Shown here in pieces: positions 14,279 to 21,404 of a DNA stretch of 34,952 nucleotides. Below the pieces are notes generated by a model, which did not search any database, was not told where the DNA came from, and saw only the letters and a list, made by a program, of their open reading frames with translations. The position numbers and the translations under genes are program-made. The stretch's first letter is position 1. The number at the start of each line of letters is the position of its first letter. Source of the stretch: Oxalobacteraceae bacterium (GTDB lineage: Bacteria; Pseudomonadota; Gammaproteobacteria; Burkholderiales; Burkholderiaceae_D); contig JAIZVZ010000039.1 of the NCBI GenBank assembly GCA_021768485.1, positions 1-34,952 on the forward strand, read 5' to 3'.

Positions 14279-15394
14279 ATGAACGAAGTAACTACCCAAG
14301 ATCGCCAGACTGCACTCGCGGCCATTTCGAACCAAGGTGCCATGCTGCCTGGCGGCCATGGCATGAACGTTGGCGCCGTCGCAATTGAACAACAGCGCGC
14401 CATCGCTGATACCCGCGCCAAGCGCCTGATCGCTCGCGAGTACCGCCGCAACACGTTGCAAGCCACCCAGGAAGTGCGCGAAGTGTGCCGCATTCCAGAA
14501 TTTGCCGGCATAGCATTTTTCTCGGTGCCGCGCGGAGGAAGCGTTGTCACCGGCGACTCCATCCGCATGGCGGAGGAACTGGCGCGCTGCTGGGGAAATA
14601 TCGAGTACGGCCATCGCGAGCTCAGCCGCAGCAACGAGAAGTCCGAAGTGATGGTGTTTGCGATCGATCTGGAAACGGGCGTCGAATGCAGCCGCCAGCT
14701 GACCGTTCCGCACGTCATTGACACGAAAAATGGCCCAAAGAAATGTCGCGATCAGAAAGAGATCGACGACCTGATCAACAACAAAGCATCAAAGCAACGC
14801 CGCGGCGCCATCCTGGCCGTCATTCCACAATGGCTGCGTGAGATCGCACGCCAGGAGTGCTACAAAACTTTGCAGGGCGACAACACCGTGCCTATCGCTG
14901 TGCGCGTGCGCAAGATGGTCGATGCATTCGCCAATTTTGGCGTGACCGTGAAAATGCTGGAGCTCAAGATCGGCCATAAGCTGGAAGAGGCAACGGCCGA
15001 CGATATGGTCAACATGACCGGGATCTTCAATGCGCTGAAGGACGGTGAGCCCGTGTCGGAATTCTTTGCCAGCGAGACTCCTGTGGACAGCGCCTCGCCA
15101 CAAGCAGCAGCAATCACTGCCGCTGCGGGCAAAAAGACCGCTGCTGCAGGCACCGCAGCCGGAACTGTGGCGAAACCACGGGCCAACTCCAGCAAAAATG
15201 CGGAATCCGCAAGCAATGCGGTGAAAGACCAGGCAGCGCCCGTGCAAGAAAAAGCACCACAAGCTGCTGCACCAGCAACGGAGCCGGAGCAGCAGCAACA
15301 AGCAGAAGAAAACGCCATCGACGAAGCCAACGCTGCAGCAGCCGCTGCGGGCGCCGGCGGAGCTGTCGATGGTGAAGAGGAAGAAGTGTTCTAA
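14279..15394 (+). CDS. Candidate single-strand annealing protein with SSB-like tail
   Basis: A 371-residue protein whose folded part spans about residues 30-265. It carries a basic RAKRLIAREYRRN helix, the glycine-rich core VPRGGSVVTGDSIRMAEELA and a positively charged helix KASKQRRGAILAVIP, patterns I recall from a phage family without a firm name. The C-terminal ~100 residues are disordered, alanine/glutamine-rich, and end GEEEEVF, similar to the SSB tip DDDIPF. It follows an exonuclease and an SMC-like ATPase, where RecT or Beta normally sits, so I infer an annealing or recombination mediator. The sequence does not show a recognisable RecT, Erf, Sak or Beta motif. GGAG precedes the ATG. 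Confidence 0.6.
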   Translation: MNEVTTQDRQTALAAISNQGAMLPGGHGMNVGAVAIEQQRAIADTRAKRLIAREYRRNTLQATQEVREVCRIPEFAGIAFFSVPRGGSVVTGDSIRMAEELARCWGNIEYGHRELSRSNEKSEVMVFAIDLETGVECSRQLTVPHVIDTKNGPKKCRDQKEIDDLINNKASKQRRGAILAVIPQWLREIARQECYKTLQGDNTVPIAVRVRKMVDAFANFGVTVKMLELKIGHKLEEATADDMVNMTGIFNALKDGEPVSEFFASETPVDSASPQAAAITAAAGKKTAAAGTAAGTVAKPRANSSKNAESASNAVKDQAAPVQEKAPQAAAPATEPEQQQQAEENAIDEANAAAAAAGAGGAVDGEEEEVF

Positions 15395-15433
15395 CGCAAA
15401 CCAAGGGAAGGCCGGCGGCGCCGGTGGATGTAA

Positions 15434-15652
15434 ATGCAGCAAGCAGCACGCAAGACCTCGTACCTTACTCCAGTTCAGGTGTCGGAGCGGTACGAGGGCC
15501 GCATATCGGTCCGGACGCTGGCAAACTGGCGTAGTGCGGGACATGGGCCACCCTTCAGCCGGCTCGGTGGCCGAGTGCTGTACCCAGAGGAACAGTTGGT
15601 CAGCTGGGAGACCAAAAACACCGTCAACTCGACAAGCGAGTATCGGAAGTGA
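15434..15652 (+). CDS. Excisionase/AlpA-like HTH protein
   Basis: A 72-residue protein with a MerR-like winged helix: YLTPVQVSERYEGRISVRTLANWRSAG... followed by a wing GGRVLYPEEQLVSWE. This is the usual architecture of small phage excisionases and AlpA-type activators, which bind and bend DNA near att or promoters. The start ATG at 15434 follows GGTGG. It is separated from the integrase by about 3.4 kb, so it could be the directionality factor or a local regulator. A strong hairpin follows the stop. Confidence 0.78.
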   Translation: MQQAARKTSYLTPVQVSERYEGRISVRTLANWRSAGHGPPFSRLGGRVLYPEEQLVSWETKNTVNSTSEYRK

Positions 15653-15658
15653 CTAACT

Positions 15659-15682
15659 AGCGGGGCTGGTGACGGCCCCGCT
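15659..15682 (+). terminator. Terminator-like hairpin (weak T tract)
   Basis: An 8-bp stem AGCGGGGC/GCCCCGCT with an eight-base loop, followed by CTCTCTAC rather than a T run. It sits between the HTH gene and the ASCH gene and may attenuate, rather than fully stop, transcription. Confidence 0.5.
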
Positions 15683-15699
15683 CTCTACATACGACAATT

Positions 15700-16089
15700 A
15701 TGAAAGCTCTCTCTATCCGGCAGCCATGGGCATGGCTGATCGTGAATGGCTACAAAGACATTGAAAACCGTACCTGGCCTACCCGCATGCGCGGCGAGAT
15801 CCTAGTGCACGCCAGCAAAGGGATGACCCATGCTGAATACGATGACGTCGAGTGGCTGATCCAGTTCACTGAGGTGCTGGCGCACATCAAACTGCCGGCC
15901 TTCGATCAGCTGGAGCGCGGCGGCATCGTCGGCAAGATGACCATCTGCAACTGTGTAGAGGCATCTGACTCGCCGTGGTTCTTCGGCCCTCAAGGCTTCA
16001 TGCTGCGCGATGCCAGCGTGCTGCCGTTCGTGCCGCTCAAGGGGGCGCTGGGTTTCTTCGATGTGCCGGACAGCGTGGTGGCGTGGTGA
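15700..16089 (+). CDS. ASCH domain protein
   Basis: A 129-residue ASCH-domain protein of the PUA-like superfamily. The N-terminal signature is clear: KALSIRQPWAWLIVNGYKDIENRTW followed by RGEILVHASKG (split here at the proline/threonine break), and the C-terminus keeps FVPLKGALGFFDV. Known or proposed roles in the superfamily include RNA binding and hydrolysis of acetylated cytidine. In phages it could handle modified nucleosides or bind transcripts; this is inference. The stop TGA overlaps the GTG of the next gene (GTGA). Confidence 0.85.
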   Translation: MKALSIRQPWAWLIVNGYKDIENRTWPTRMRGEILVHASKGMTHAEYDDVEWLIQFTEVLAHIKLPAFDQLERGGIVGKMTICNCVEASDSPWFFGPQGFMLRDASVLPFVPLKGALGFFDVPDSVVAW

Positions 16090-16760
16090 GCGCGCTCAAG
16101 GCCTATCAGGTCCATGACGGCGACGAGGGCTGGGCGATCGTCTTTGCCTACAAGAACGTGGTGGCGCGCCGCGAGGGCGCCAACGAAATTGACGCCGATT
16201 TTTCCAGCGTCTCGTGCAAGCGCAAGCCTGAATGGGATCAGTACGCCCCCGGTCCAGTGCCGCCGCTCGCGCGCATCGCCAGTGGCTGGTGGTACGAGTG
16301 CGCGCACTGCGGCCGCCGCGTCAGCGAGGATCTGCATGCGGAGGTCGAGGACGAAGGCCTGGATCCGAATGACTTCGAGATCGTCGAGGCTGGCCGGCTC
16401 GTCTATTGCAGCCACACCTGCTCGCAGAAGGAATGGGCGCAGAAGCGCTGCAACACGGCGGCCAAGGTGGCGCTGATGGAGCTGTTCGCATCCACCCTGC
16501 CGGATGCGACGATCCTTTCGGTTCATGTGTATGGGCAGCGCTTGGAGCCTAGAAACAAGACCGGCGATCAATCCACCGTGGTCTACAAATTCCCGGGCGG
16601 TAAGAACAATGTCCACTGGACGTTCGGCGACGAAGAGCACCAGATCACCATCGAGGATGTCTATGCCTTCTATGCCTGGCGCGGCAAGCCGGTGCCCGAG
16701 GATCTGCGCAAGCGCGTCGATGAGATCCGGCAGCGCTTCGGACTTCCGGAGGGACCATGA
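16086..16760 (+). CDS. Cysteine-rich phage protein, unknown function
   Basis: A 224-residue protein starting with GTG at 16086, chosen because it overlaps the previous TGA (GTGA). A zinc-binding block is visible at about residues 70-130, with CAHC and VYCSHTCSQKEWAQKRC. The C-terminal ~90 residues look alpha/beta (VHWTFGDEEHQITIEDVYAFYAWRG split over the segment) and contain several aromatic residues. No enzyme signature is recognised. It overlaps the next gene by ATGA, so the ASCH, zinc and DUF4031 genes form one tightly coupled unit. Confidence 0.68.
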   Translation: MSALKAYQVHDGDEGWAIVFAYKNVVARREGANEIDADFSSVSCKRKPEWDQYAPGPVPPLARIASGWWYECAHCGRRVSEDLHAEVEDEGLDPNDFEIVEAGRLVYCSHTCSQKEWAQKRCNTAAKVALMELFASTLPDATILSVHVYGQRLEPRNKTGDQSTVVYKFPGGKNNVHWTFGDEEHQITIEDVYAFYAWRGKPVPEDLRKRVDEIRQRFGLPEGP

Positions 16761-17026
16761 CCGTCTACGTCGACGACATGCGCGCCAAGTTCGGCCGCAT
16801 GATCATGTGCCACATGCTGGCCGATACCGACGCCGAGCTGCACGCCATGGCTGCGCGCATCGGCGTGGCGCGCCGCTGGCACCAGAAGGCTGGCACGCCG
16901 CACAGCCACTACGACATTTGCCTCAGCAAGCGCGCGCTGGCCGTCAAGCTGGGTGCGATCGAGATCGACCGACGCGGCGTGTCTGACATCATCAAAACGA
17001 AACGCATCGCGGCCGCTGCCGCGTAA
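16757..17026 (+). CDS. DUF4031 protein
   Basis: An 89-residue protein with the clear pattern of DUF4031: MTVYVDDMRAKFGRMIMCHM, then ELHAMAARIGVARRWHQ and HSHYDICLSKRALAVKLGA. The conserved D, H, C and R residues look like an active or metal site, but no activity is established as far as I know. Such genes are common in phages and in bacterial islands. ATGA overlap with the upstream gene; the next gene starts 13 bases after its stop, behind AAAGGAAAT. Confidence 0.88.
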   Translation: MTVYVDDMRAKFGRMIMCHMLADTDAELHAMAARIGVARRWHQKAGTPHSHYDICLSKRALAVKLGAIEIDRRGVSDIIKTKRIAAAAA

Positions 17027-17039
17027 CACGAAAGGAAAT

Positions 17040-17546
17040 ATGGACATCCACCAAAAGCAATACCAGAACACCAAGCAGCAATTCTGGAAACGCCAGGCCG
17101 AACAGCTGCTGGCCGATGCCCGCGCCGACGGCGTCATCATCACCGTCAGCCTTCACAACAAACTGCCGCTGGCCATGGGCAATTACGATCAGGTGGTCGA
17201 CGTGCGCGAGCGCCGCGTGCTGGCCGAGCCGCGCTTCGTTTTGGAAATTCCAGCGATGCGTGACGAAGTCGGCTACTGGACCAATCCAGCCTATCCCGAT
17301 CTCGGCGAAGACGGCGATTACAAGGGATGGTTTGCAGCACGCGGCCTGGAGTTCGTAGGCCATTCGCTGGAATCGGAAGGCGACGATCACCCGGCATATC
17401 AGGCCTACTACGAACATGCGCACCACGGCTGCGAGCAATGGCACCCTGCGCCGCCTGCTGGCGACGGCTGGCACACGCTCAGCATCCACGACACCGAAGA
17501 CGGCCCGTACTGGTTCTGGGCACGGCGCATCGCAGCTGCCGAATAA
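17040..17546 (+). CDS. Hypothetical phage protein
   Basis: A 168-residue protein of unknown function, acidic and rich in tryptophan, histidine and aspartate (for example SLESEGDDHPAYQAYYEHAHHG and WHTLSIHDTEDG split around 118-160). An N-terminal amphipathic helix FWKRQAEQLLADARADG is followed by beta-like segments. Ribosome site AAAGGAAAT lies just before the ATG at 17040. It lies in the same operon, between DUF4031 and the helicase, and may be an accessory protein with no visible catalytic motif. Confidence 0.6.
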   Translation: MDIHQKQYQNTKQQFWKRQAEQLLADARADGVIITVSLHNKLPLAMGNYDQVVDVRERRVLAEPRFVLEIPAMRDEVGYWTNPAYPDLGEDGDYKGWFAARGLEFVGHSLESEGDDHPAYQAYYEHAHHGCEQWHPAPPAGDGWHTLSIHDTEDGPYWFWARRIAAAE

Positions 17547-17557
17547 CGAAAGGCTAT

Positions 17558-18655
17558 ATGGAATGGTCACAACAACAGGCCGCCGCACTGTCGGCGGTCT
17601 CAAAATGGGCGAGCAGTAAGCGCGGCCCTCAGGTCTTCCGGCTCTTTGGCTATGCCGGCACCGGCAAGACCACGCTCGCAAAGCATATCGCATCCGGCAT
17701 CGATGGCGGCGTGCTGTTCGCCGCATTCACCGGCAAGGCCGCGCTGGTTCTGCGCAAGAAAGGCTGCACCGGCGCCAGCACGATCCACAGCATGATCTAC
17801 AAGGTGGACGATACCGAGGCCGACGCCGGCGGCGATCCAGTGTTCCAACTCAATCCGGACAGCCCAGTGCGCTTCGCCAAGCTGGTCATCATCGACGAGT
17901 GCTCGATGGTGGACGAAGAACTGGGTCGCGACCTGATGAGATTCGGCACCAAGATCCTGGTGTTGGGCGATCCTGCCCAGCTGCCGCCGGTCAAGGGTGA
18001 TGGCTTCTTCACATCGGCCGAGCCCGACTTCATGCTGACCGACATCCACCGCCAGGCCGCCGACAATCCGATCATCTGGATGTCGATCGAGGTGCGCGAG
18101 GGCCGGCGCCTGGTGGTCGGAGATTACGGCGACAGCAAGGTCATCCGGCGCGCAGGTCTCGGCGCCCGCGAGGTGCTGGCCGCCGACCAGGTGCTGTGTG
18201 GAATGAACAAGACGCGCCAGTCAATGAATCAGCGCATCCGGCAGCTGAAGGGCATCACTGGCGCCATGCCTGTAACCGGCGATCGGCTGGTGTGCCTGAA
18301 GAACAACCGGGAAAAGGGACTGCTCAACGGTTCGCTGTGGGAGGCCAACGCAGTCAAAATGGATGCCGGACGCGTGAGCATGACCGTCAAGTCACTCGAC
18401 GAGATGGAAGACCCAGGCGAGCTGATCGTGCCGCAAGAATTCTTCCTCGGCACCGAGAAAGACCTTCAGTGGTTCCAGCGCAAGCACGTTGACGAAATGT
18501 GTTTCGGGTACGCGCTGACGGTGCACAAAGCGCAAGGCAGCCAGTGGGACAACGTCATGCTGTTCGACGAGAGCGGCGTATTCCGCGACACAGCAAGGAA
18601 CCACGTTTACACCGGCCTGACCCGCGCCGCAGAGCGCGTCACCATCATCATCTGA
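17558..18655 (+). CDS. Dda/RecD2-like SF1B helicase
   Basis: A 365-residue superfamily 1B helicase. Motifs: Walker A GYAGTGKTT (31-39), FTGKAALVL (57-65), DECSMVD (113-119), GDPAQLPP (137-144), VHKAQGSQW (322-330) and YTGLTRA (351-357). This set fits T4 Dda and RecD2-type 5'-3' helicases, which remove roadblocks, restart forks or move D-loops. The start ATG follows AAAGG by about six bases. It is the last gene of the recombination operon and ends shortly before a terminator and attP. Confidence 0.93.
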   Translation: MEWSQQQAAALSAVSKWASSKRGPQVFRLFGYAGTGKTTLAKHIASGIDGGVLFAAFTGKAALVLRKKGCTGASTIHSMIYKVDDTEADAGGDPVFQLNPDSPVRFAKLVIIDECSMVDEELGRDLMRFGTKILVLGDPAQLPPVKGDGFFTSAEPDFMLTDIHRQAADNPIIWMSIEVREGRRLVVGDYGDSKVIRRAGLGAREVLAADQVLCGMNKTRQSMNQRIRQLKGITGAMPVTGDRLVCLKNNREKGLLNGSLWEANAVKMDAGRVSMTVKSLDEMEDPGELIVPQEFFLGTEKDLQWFQRKHVDEMCFGYALTVHKAQGSQWDNVMLFDESGVFRDTARNHVYTGLTRAAERVTIII

Positions 18656-18696
18656 CCAGCGATTCCCGGCACTTCACGCGGCGTCCCGTCGCGTCC

Positions 18697-18719
18697 CGCG
18701 CCCGATGAGCGCCCTAAGT
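18697..18719 (+). repeat. attP arm repeat, left copy
   Basis: A 23-base unit that contains GCGCCC twice, eleven bases apart, and ends CCCTAAGT. It differs from the copy at 18971-18993 by one base (T versus G at position 10). Copies on both sides of the core fit integrase or excisionase arm sites. It overlaps the terminator stem at 18707-18714. Confidence 0.7.
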
Positions 18720-18743
18720 CAGTTTCCGGGCGCTCGCCCTTTT
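18707..18743 (+). terminator. Intrinsic terminator of the recombination operon
   Basis: The stem GAGCGCCC/GGGCGCTC (18707-18714/18728-18735) has a 13-base loop and is followed by GCCCTTTT. It lies about 50 bases after the helicase stop and would prevent read-through into attP and int. The stem shares bases with the arm repeat. Confidence 0.8.
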
Positions 18744-18807
18744 CTTGACTTCGATCAGCTGGGCCTGTAACCCTCTGTCTTGCAAGTGATTTTCGAGATG
18801 GGGAGAG

Positions 18808-18854
18808 TGGAGCGGGTACCGGGAATCGAACCCGGGTTGTCAGCTTGGAAGGCT
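18808..18854 (-). other. attP core: 3' half of tRNA-Gly(TCC)
   Basis: On the minus strand this reads as the 3' part of a glycine tRNA, from the anticodon loop CTTCCAA (anticodon TCC) through GCTGA, the T arm (GGGTTCGATTCCC) and acceptor strand, to the terminal CCA. The 5' half, with D arm and 5' acceptor strand, is missing; the neighbouring bases do not complete the anticodon stem. This is the classical attP of tRNA-integrating phages, where insertion rebuilds the host tRNA. Int starts 203 bases away. The repeat ACTTCACGCG occurs on both sides (18671-18680 and 18874-18883), as does the 23-base repeat. It is not an expressed tRNA gene. Confidence 0.88.
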
Positions 18855-18970
18855 CGGACTAAAGTCTCACGCAACTTCACGCGCTGTCACTTTCGATCCT
18901 GCTTTCAACCACTTAGCAGCCTGCACCATTCACACCCCATCCTCTAAAATCACTGTACGTCAGCCCCTAT

Positions 18971-18993
18971 CGCGCCCGAGGAGCGCCCTAAGT
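18971..18993 (+). repeat. attP arm repeat, right copy
   Basis: Second copy of the 23-base unit (22 of 23 bases identical to 18697-18719). It lies between the attP core and int, about 117 bases past the end of the core, while the left copy ends about 89 bases before it. An inverted repeat CCTGTC/GACAGG (19015-19020/19031-19036) follows close to the int start and could be an operator or hairpin controlling int. Confidence 0.7.
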
Positions 18994-19057
18994 GCTGACG
19001 GCCACCAGTGACGGCCTGTCAGAAATCATCGACAGGTCAAGAGGGAATATAGCGAAA

Positions 19058-20380
19058 ATGTCGAAGTTAACCAGAGGCGCAATCGACGCTTTGAAGCCGC
19101 ATGAGAAGAATGATGTGTGGCTGTGGGATTCAGAATTGCCAGGGTTCGGCGTGCGCGTTCAGCCGAGCGGCCGGCGCCTGTACGTGGTCCGCTACAAGGT
19201 GAAGGACGCCAATCGTACCCAGCGCAAGATGGTGCTGTGCCGATACCAAGACGCGGCGCCGGAGAAGGCGCGCGGCATGGCGCGGGAAGTTTTCCAGGCT
19301 GTTGCGCGCGGCGAAGATCCTGCCGCCGAGCGCGCGCCGGAGAAGAAGCCCAAGCCGACGGTCACCGTCGAAGACCTGTTCACCGGTTACGTCACCAACC
19401 TGCGGGACAAGGGCAAGGCCAGCGCCGAGGTGGTCGAGTACGCGCTGCTCAAGGGCGGCAAGAACGCGGCCGACGCGCTGGGCAGGACCAAGCACCCGGC
19501 GGCCGTCACCTCTGCCGACGTGGTCAGCTACGTGGCGCGGTTCTACCGTGAAGGCCACCGCGGCGCGGCCGACAAGGCGCGCGGCTACATCCAGGCGGCG
19601 TACAACTGGGCGCTCCGATCGGCGAACGATTACACCACGCTGGTGCGCCGCGACTGGGGCATCACCATGAACCCGGCCACCAGCGTCGCCAAGGACCACG
19701 GCGCCATCAAGGAGCGAAACCGGAACCTCAACGCCGACGAGATCCGCCAGCTGTGGCAGGCCTGCGACGACCACACGGCCGGCTTCACCGAAGGCACCGA
19801 GGTGTGCATCCGCATGATGTTGGCGTGCGGCCAGCGCGTGCAGGAGACGCTGCGGCTGTGCGGCCGCGAGCTCGACCTCGACGCAGCCACATGGACGCTG
19901 CCGGCGGCCAAGACCAAAGGCAAGAAGCGCGACCACACGATCCCACTGCCGGCCATCATCGTGCCCCACCTGCGCGCGCTGAAGGACAAGCACGGCGACG
20001 GCACGCTATTCCCAGCGCGGCCCGGCAGCGCCCATGCCACGCTGCGCGATATCAGCGTGGCGCACGCGGTGGCGCGCTGGTTGGCGATGGATGGCGTGGA
20101 GATGGAGAAGTTTCAGACGAGAGACTTACGCCGCAGCTGGAAGAGCCGCGCGCACGATGCCGGCATCGACCGCTTCACGCGCGACCTGATCCAGCAGCAC
20201 GCGAAGAACGACACCGGCTCGAAGAACTACGACCGCGCGAACTACTTGCCGCAGATGACAGAGGCGATGGAGAAATGGTCCGCATGGCTGGAGGCGTGTG
20301 TCTATCCGACAACTGCACCAGTAGCATTAATTGCGTATGTACCGAATTCGGTTAATAATGGAGGCCACTTAACCAACTAA
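19058..20380 (+). CDS. int: P4-type tyrosine integrase
   Basis: A 440-residue tyrosine recombinase that catalyses site-specific insertion and excision at the adjacent attP. An N-terminal arm-binding domain (DUF4102 type: WDSELPGFGVRVQPSGRR) is followed by a core-binding domain at ~100-200 and the catalytic domain. Catalytic residues: R260 (CGQRVQETLRL), K285, R358 in TRDLRRSW, H381 and nucleophile Y391 (KNYDRANYL). The usual H of HxxR is R355, a variant also found in other phage integrases. The start at 19058 is chosen for GAGGG upstream and the family-like SKLTRGAIDALKP beginning; a GTG at 18992 is less likely. The C-terminus has an unusual ~30-residue extension. Confidence 0.93.
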   Translation: MSKLTRGAIDALKPHEKNDVWLWDSELPGFGVRVQPSGRRLYVVRYKVKDANRTQRKMVLCRYQDAAPEKARGMAREVFQAVARGEDPAAERAPEKKPKPTVTVEDLFTGYVTNLRDKGKASAEVVEYALLKGGKNAADALGRTKHPAAVTSADVVSYVARFYREGHRGAADKARGYIQAAYNWALRSANDYTTLVRRDWGITMNPATSVAKDHGAIKERNRNLNADEIRQLWQACDDHTAGFTEGTEVCIRMMLACGQRVQETLRLCGRELDLDAATWTLPAAKTKGKKRDHTIPLPAIIVPHLRALKDKHGDGTLFPARPGSAHATLRDISVAHAVARWLAMDGVEMEKFQTRDLRRSWKSRAHDAGIDRFTRDLIQQHAKNDTGSKNYDRANYLPQMTEAMEKWSAWLEACVYPTTAPVALIAYVPNSVNNGGHLTN

Positions 20381-20388
20381 GGGTAATC

Positions 20389-20604
20389 GTGGTCCAACTT
20401 CACTTCGCGAAATCCCCGGCCGCAGGGTCGGGACACTACCATCAGGGCGTGCCGCTGGAAAAACATGCGGCGCGCCTTTTTCCTGACAACCAGTTCAACC
20501 AGGACGCATGGATCAAGGCGGTGCGCTACTTGCGCCGGCGCGAGCCGAGCATCTGGAAGCTGGACCGTCCGATCGGCGCCACGGCGAACACATCACGCTA
20601 CTGA
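20389..20604 (+). CDS. Small hypothetical protein after int
   Basis: A 71-residue basic protein of unknown function beginning with GTG, five bases after AAGGG. It has a helical middle (QDAWIKAVRYLRRREPSIWKL) rich in arginine and tryptophan, which could bind nucleic acid. It lies eight bases after the integrase stop and two bases before the next gene, so it is co-transcribed with int. The inverted repeat GGTTAA/TTAACC (20350-20355/20369-20374) at the end of int could affect its translation. Confidence 0.6.
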   Translation: MVQLHFAKSPAAGSGHYHQGVPLEKHAARLFPDNQFNQDAWIKAVRYLRRREPSIWKLDRPIGATANTSRY

Positions 20605-20606
20605 CC

Positions 20607-20837
20607 ATGAGCCCAGAAGACCGCTCCCAGCTCGACGAAATCCACGCTTGGGAATTACTGAACACCAACCGCAGCGTTGCGCCTGAGTATGAGCCAGGCG
20701 ACGCTGGGTATGGTCCAGAGCTGTGCAAGAACGACGACTGCGAAGCGGAGATGCCGGAACTGCGCCGCCGGCGCGGCTGCCGGTTCTGCACCGACTGCCA
20801 GTCACGTGCAGAGTACCAGCGAAAGCGCGGCTACTAA
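20607..20837 (+). CDS. TraR/DksA-like zinc-finger protein
   Basis: A 76-residue protein with the TraR/DksA zinc-finger pattern: GPELC, a second cysteine five positions on (C40, C45), MPELRRRRGCRFC and C61-x2-C64-QSRAE. The family acts in the secondary channel of RNA polymerase; short members such as TraR lack the long coiled coil of DksA. Here the first cysteine pair is spaced CX4C rather than CX2C, so binding may differ. Phage copies can shift host promoter use. It ends with a TAA that overlaps the stop of the converging Rz gene by two bases, without a terminator. Confidence 0.8.
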   Translation: MSPEDRSQLDEIHAWELLNTNRSVAPEYEPGDAGYGPELCKNDDCEAEMPELRRRRGCRFCTDCQSRAEYQRKRGY

Positions 20838-21397
20838 TCCTCGGCCGGCGACTTATCGTCCGGCCGCACCACACCGCCGCGGCCAACCTCGAAATCAATC
20901 AGCTTGTTCAGTTGCGCGCGGCACTCGGCGTACTTGCTGAAGTTTTCGGCGGCGTTGGTGAGGATGTCTTGGGACTTAACTGGCGCCCTAAGTAGGTCGG
21001 ATCCTCCGGCCGGATCAGCAGGCTTGACGGCGCCGGCTGACAACTGGCCACCGGCGAGGGCACGGTCCCACAGGCCGACAAACCCGTAAGTATAAATGGC
21101 ATCAGGAATAGGCTGCAGCGGCGCATTCGGCGTCTCCTTGTAGACTGTGGTGACTTTCGGAACTTCCTTGATGACCTCGACGGTCACCGTCTTGATGTTG
21201 CGCTTCTCGGTTTCCAGATCAGCTGCCAGGCCATCAGCGCGATCGCGCTCGGCTTTCTCGGCGGCGTCCGTCTTCACCTTCAGCTCCAGCGCCGCCGCCG
21301 CCTCGTGGTCACCGCGCTGCTCCCAGCCGGCGTAATAGCTGCCGCCGGCGAGCGCGATCGAGAACAGCAACGCTCCGATAATCGAGTACGGATTCAT
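20834..21397 (-). CDS. Rz: Rz-like inner-membrane spanin
   Basis: A 187-residue protein with an N-terminal membrane anchor at about 6-23 (IGALLFSIALAGGSYYAG) and a long periplasmic helix rich in E, K and A (LKVKTDAAEKAERDRADGL...), the usual design of the Rz i-spanin. The rest includes a proline-containing middle and a charged C-terminus. Rz works with Rz1 to fuse inner and outer membranes in the last step of lysis. The start at 21397 has a good GAGG on the minus strand. A lipoprotein gene is embedded in another frame (20908-21126), which confirms the assignment. Confidence 0.87.
   Translation of the reverse strand: MNPYSIIGALLFSIALAGGSYYAGWEQRGDHEAAAALELKVKTDAAEKAERDRADGLAADLETEKRNIKTVTVEVIKEVPKVTTVYKETPNAPLQPIPDAIYTYGFVGLWDRALAGGQLSAGAVKPADPAGGSDLLRAPVKSQDILTNAAENFSKYAECRAQLNKLIDFEVGRGGVVRPDDKSPAED
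20908..21126 (-). CDS. Rz1: Embedded Rz1-like outer-membrane lipoprotein spanin
   Basis: A 72-residue protein encoded within Rz in a different reading frame of the same strand. It starts MRRCSLFLMPFILTGLSAC, a signal peptide with lipobox LSAC at residues 16-19, so it should be lipidated at C19. The mature part is proline/serine-rich (TVPSPVASCQPAPSS, SPTPPKTSASTPS), as in Rz1 proteins of lambda-like phages. It partners with Rz to bridge the two membranes. Embedded Rz/Rz1 arrangements are well known. Confidence 0.85.
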   Translation of the reverse strand: MRRCSLFLMPFILTGLSACGTVPSPVASCQPAPSSLLIRPEDPTYLGRQLSPKTSSPTPPKTSASTPSAARN

Positions 21398-21404
21398 GTC
21401 GACC

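Noticed and set aside
18808-18854. A complete tRNA gene
   Set aside because: Only the 3' half of tRNA-Gly(TCC) is present. The D arm and 5' acceptor strand are missing and the anticodon stem is not completed by the neighbouring phage bases.
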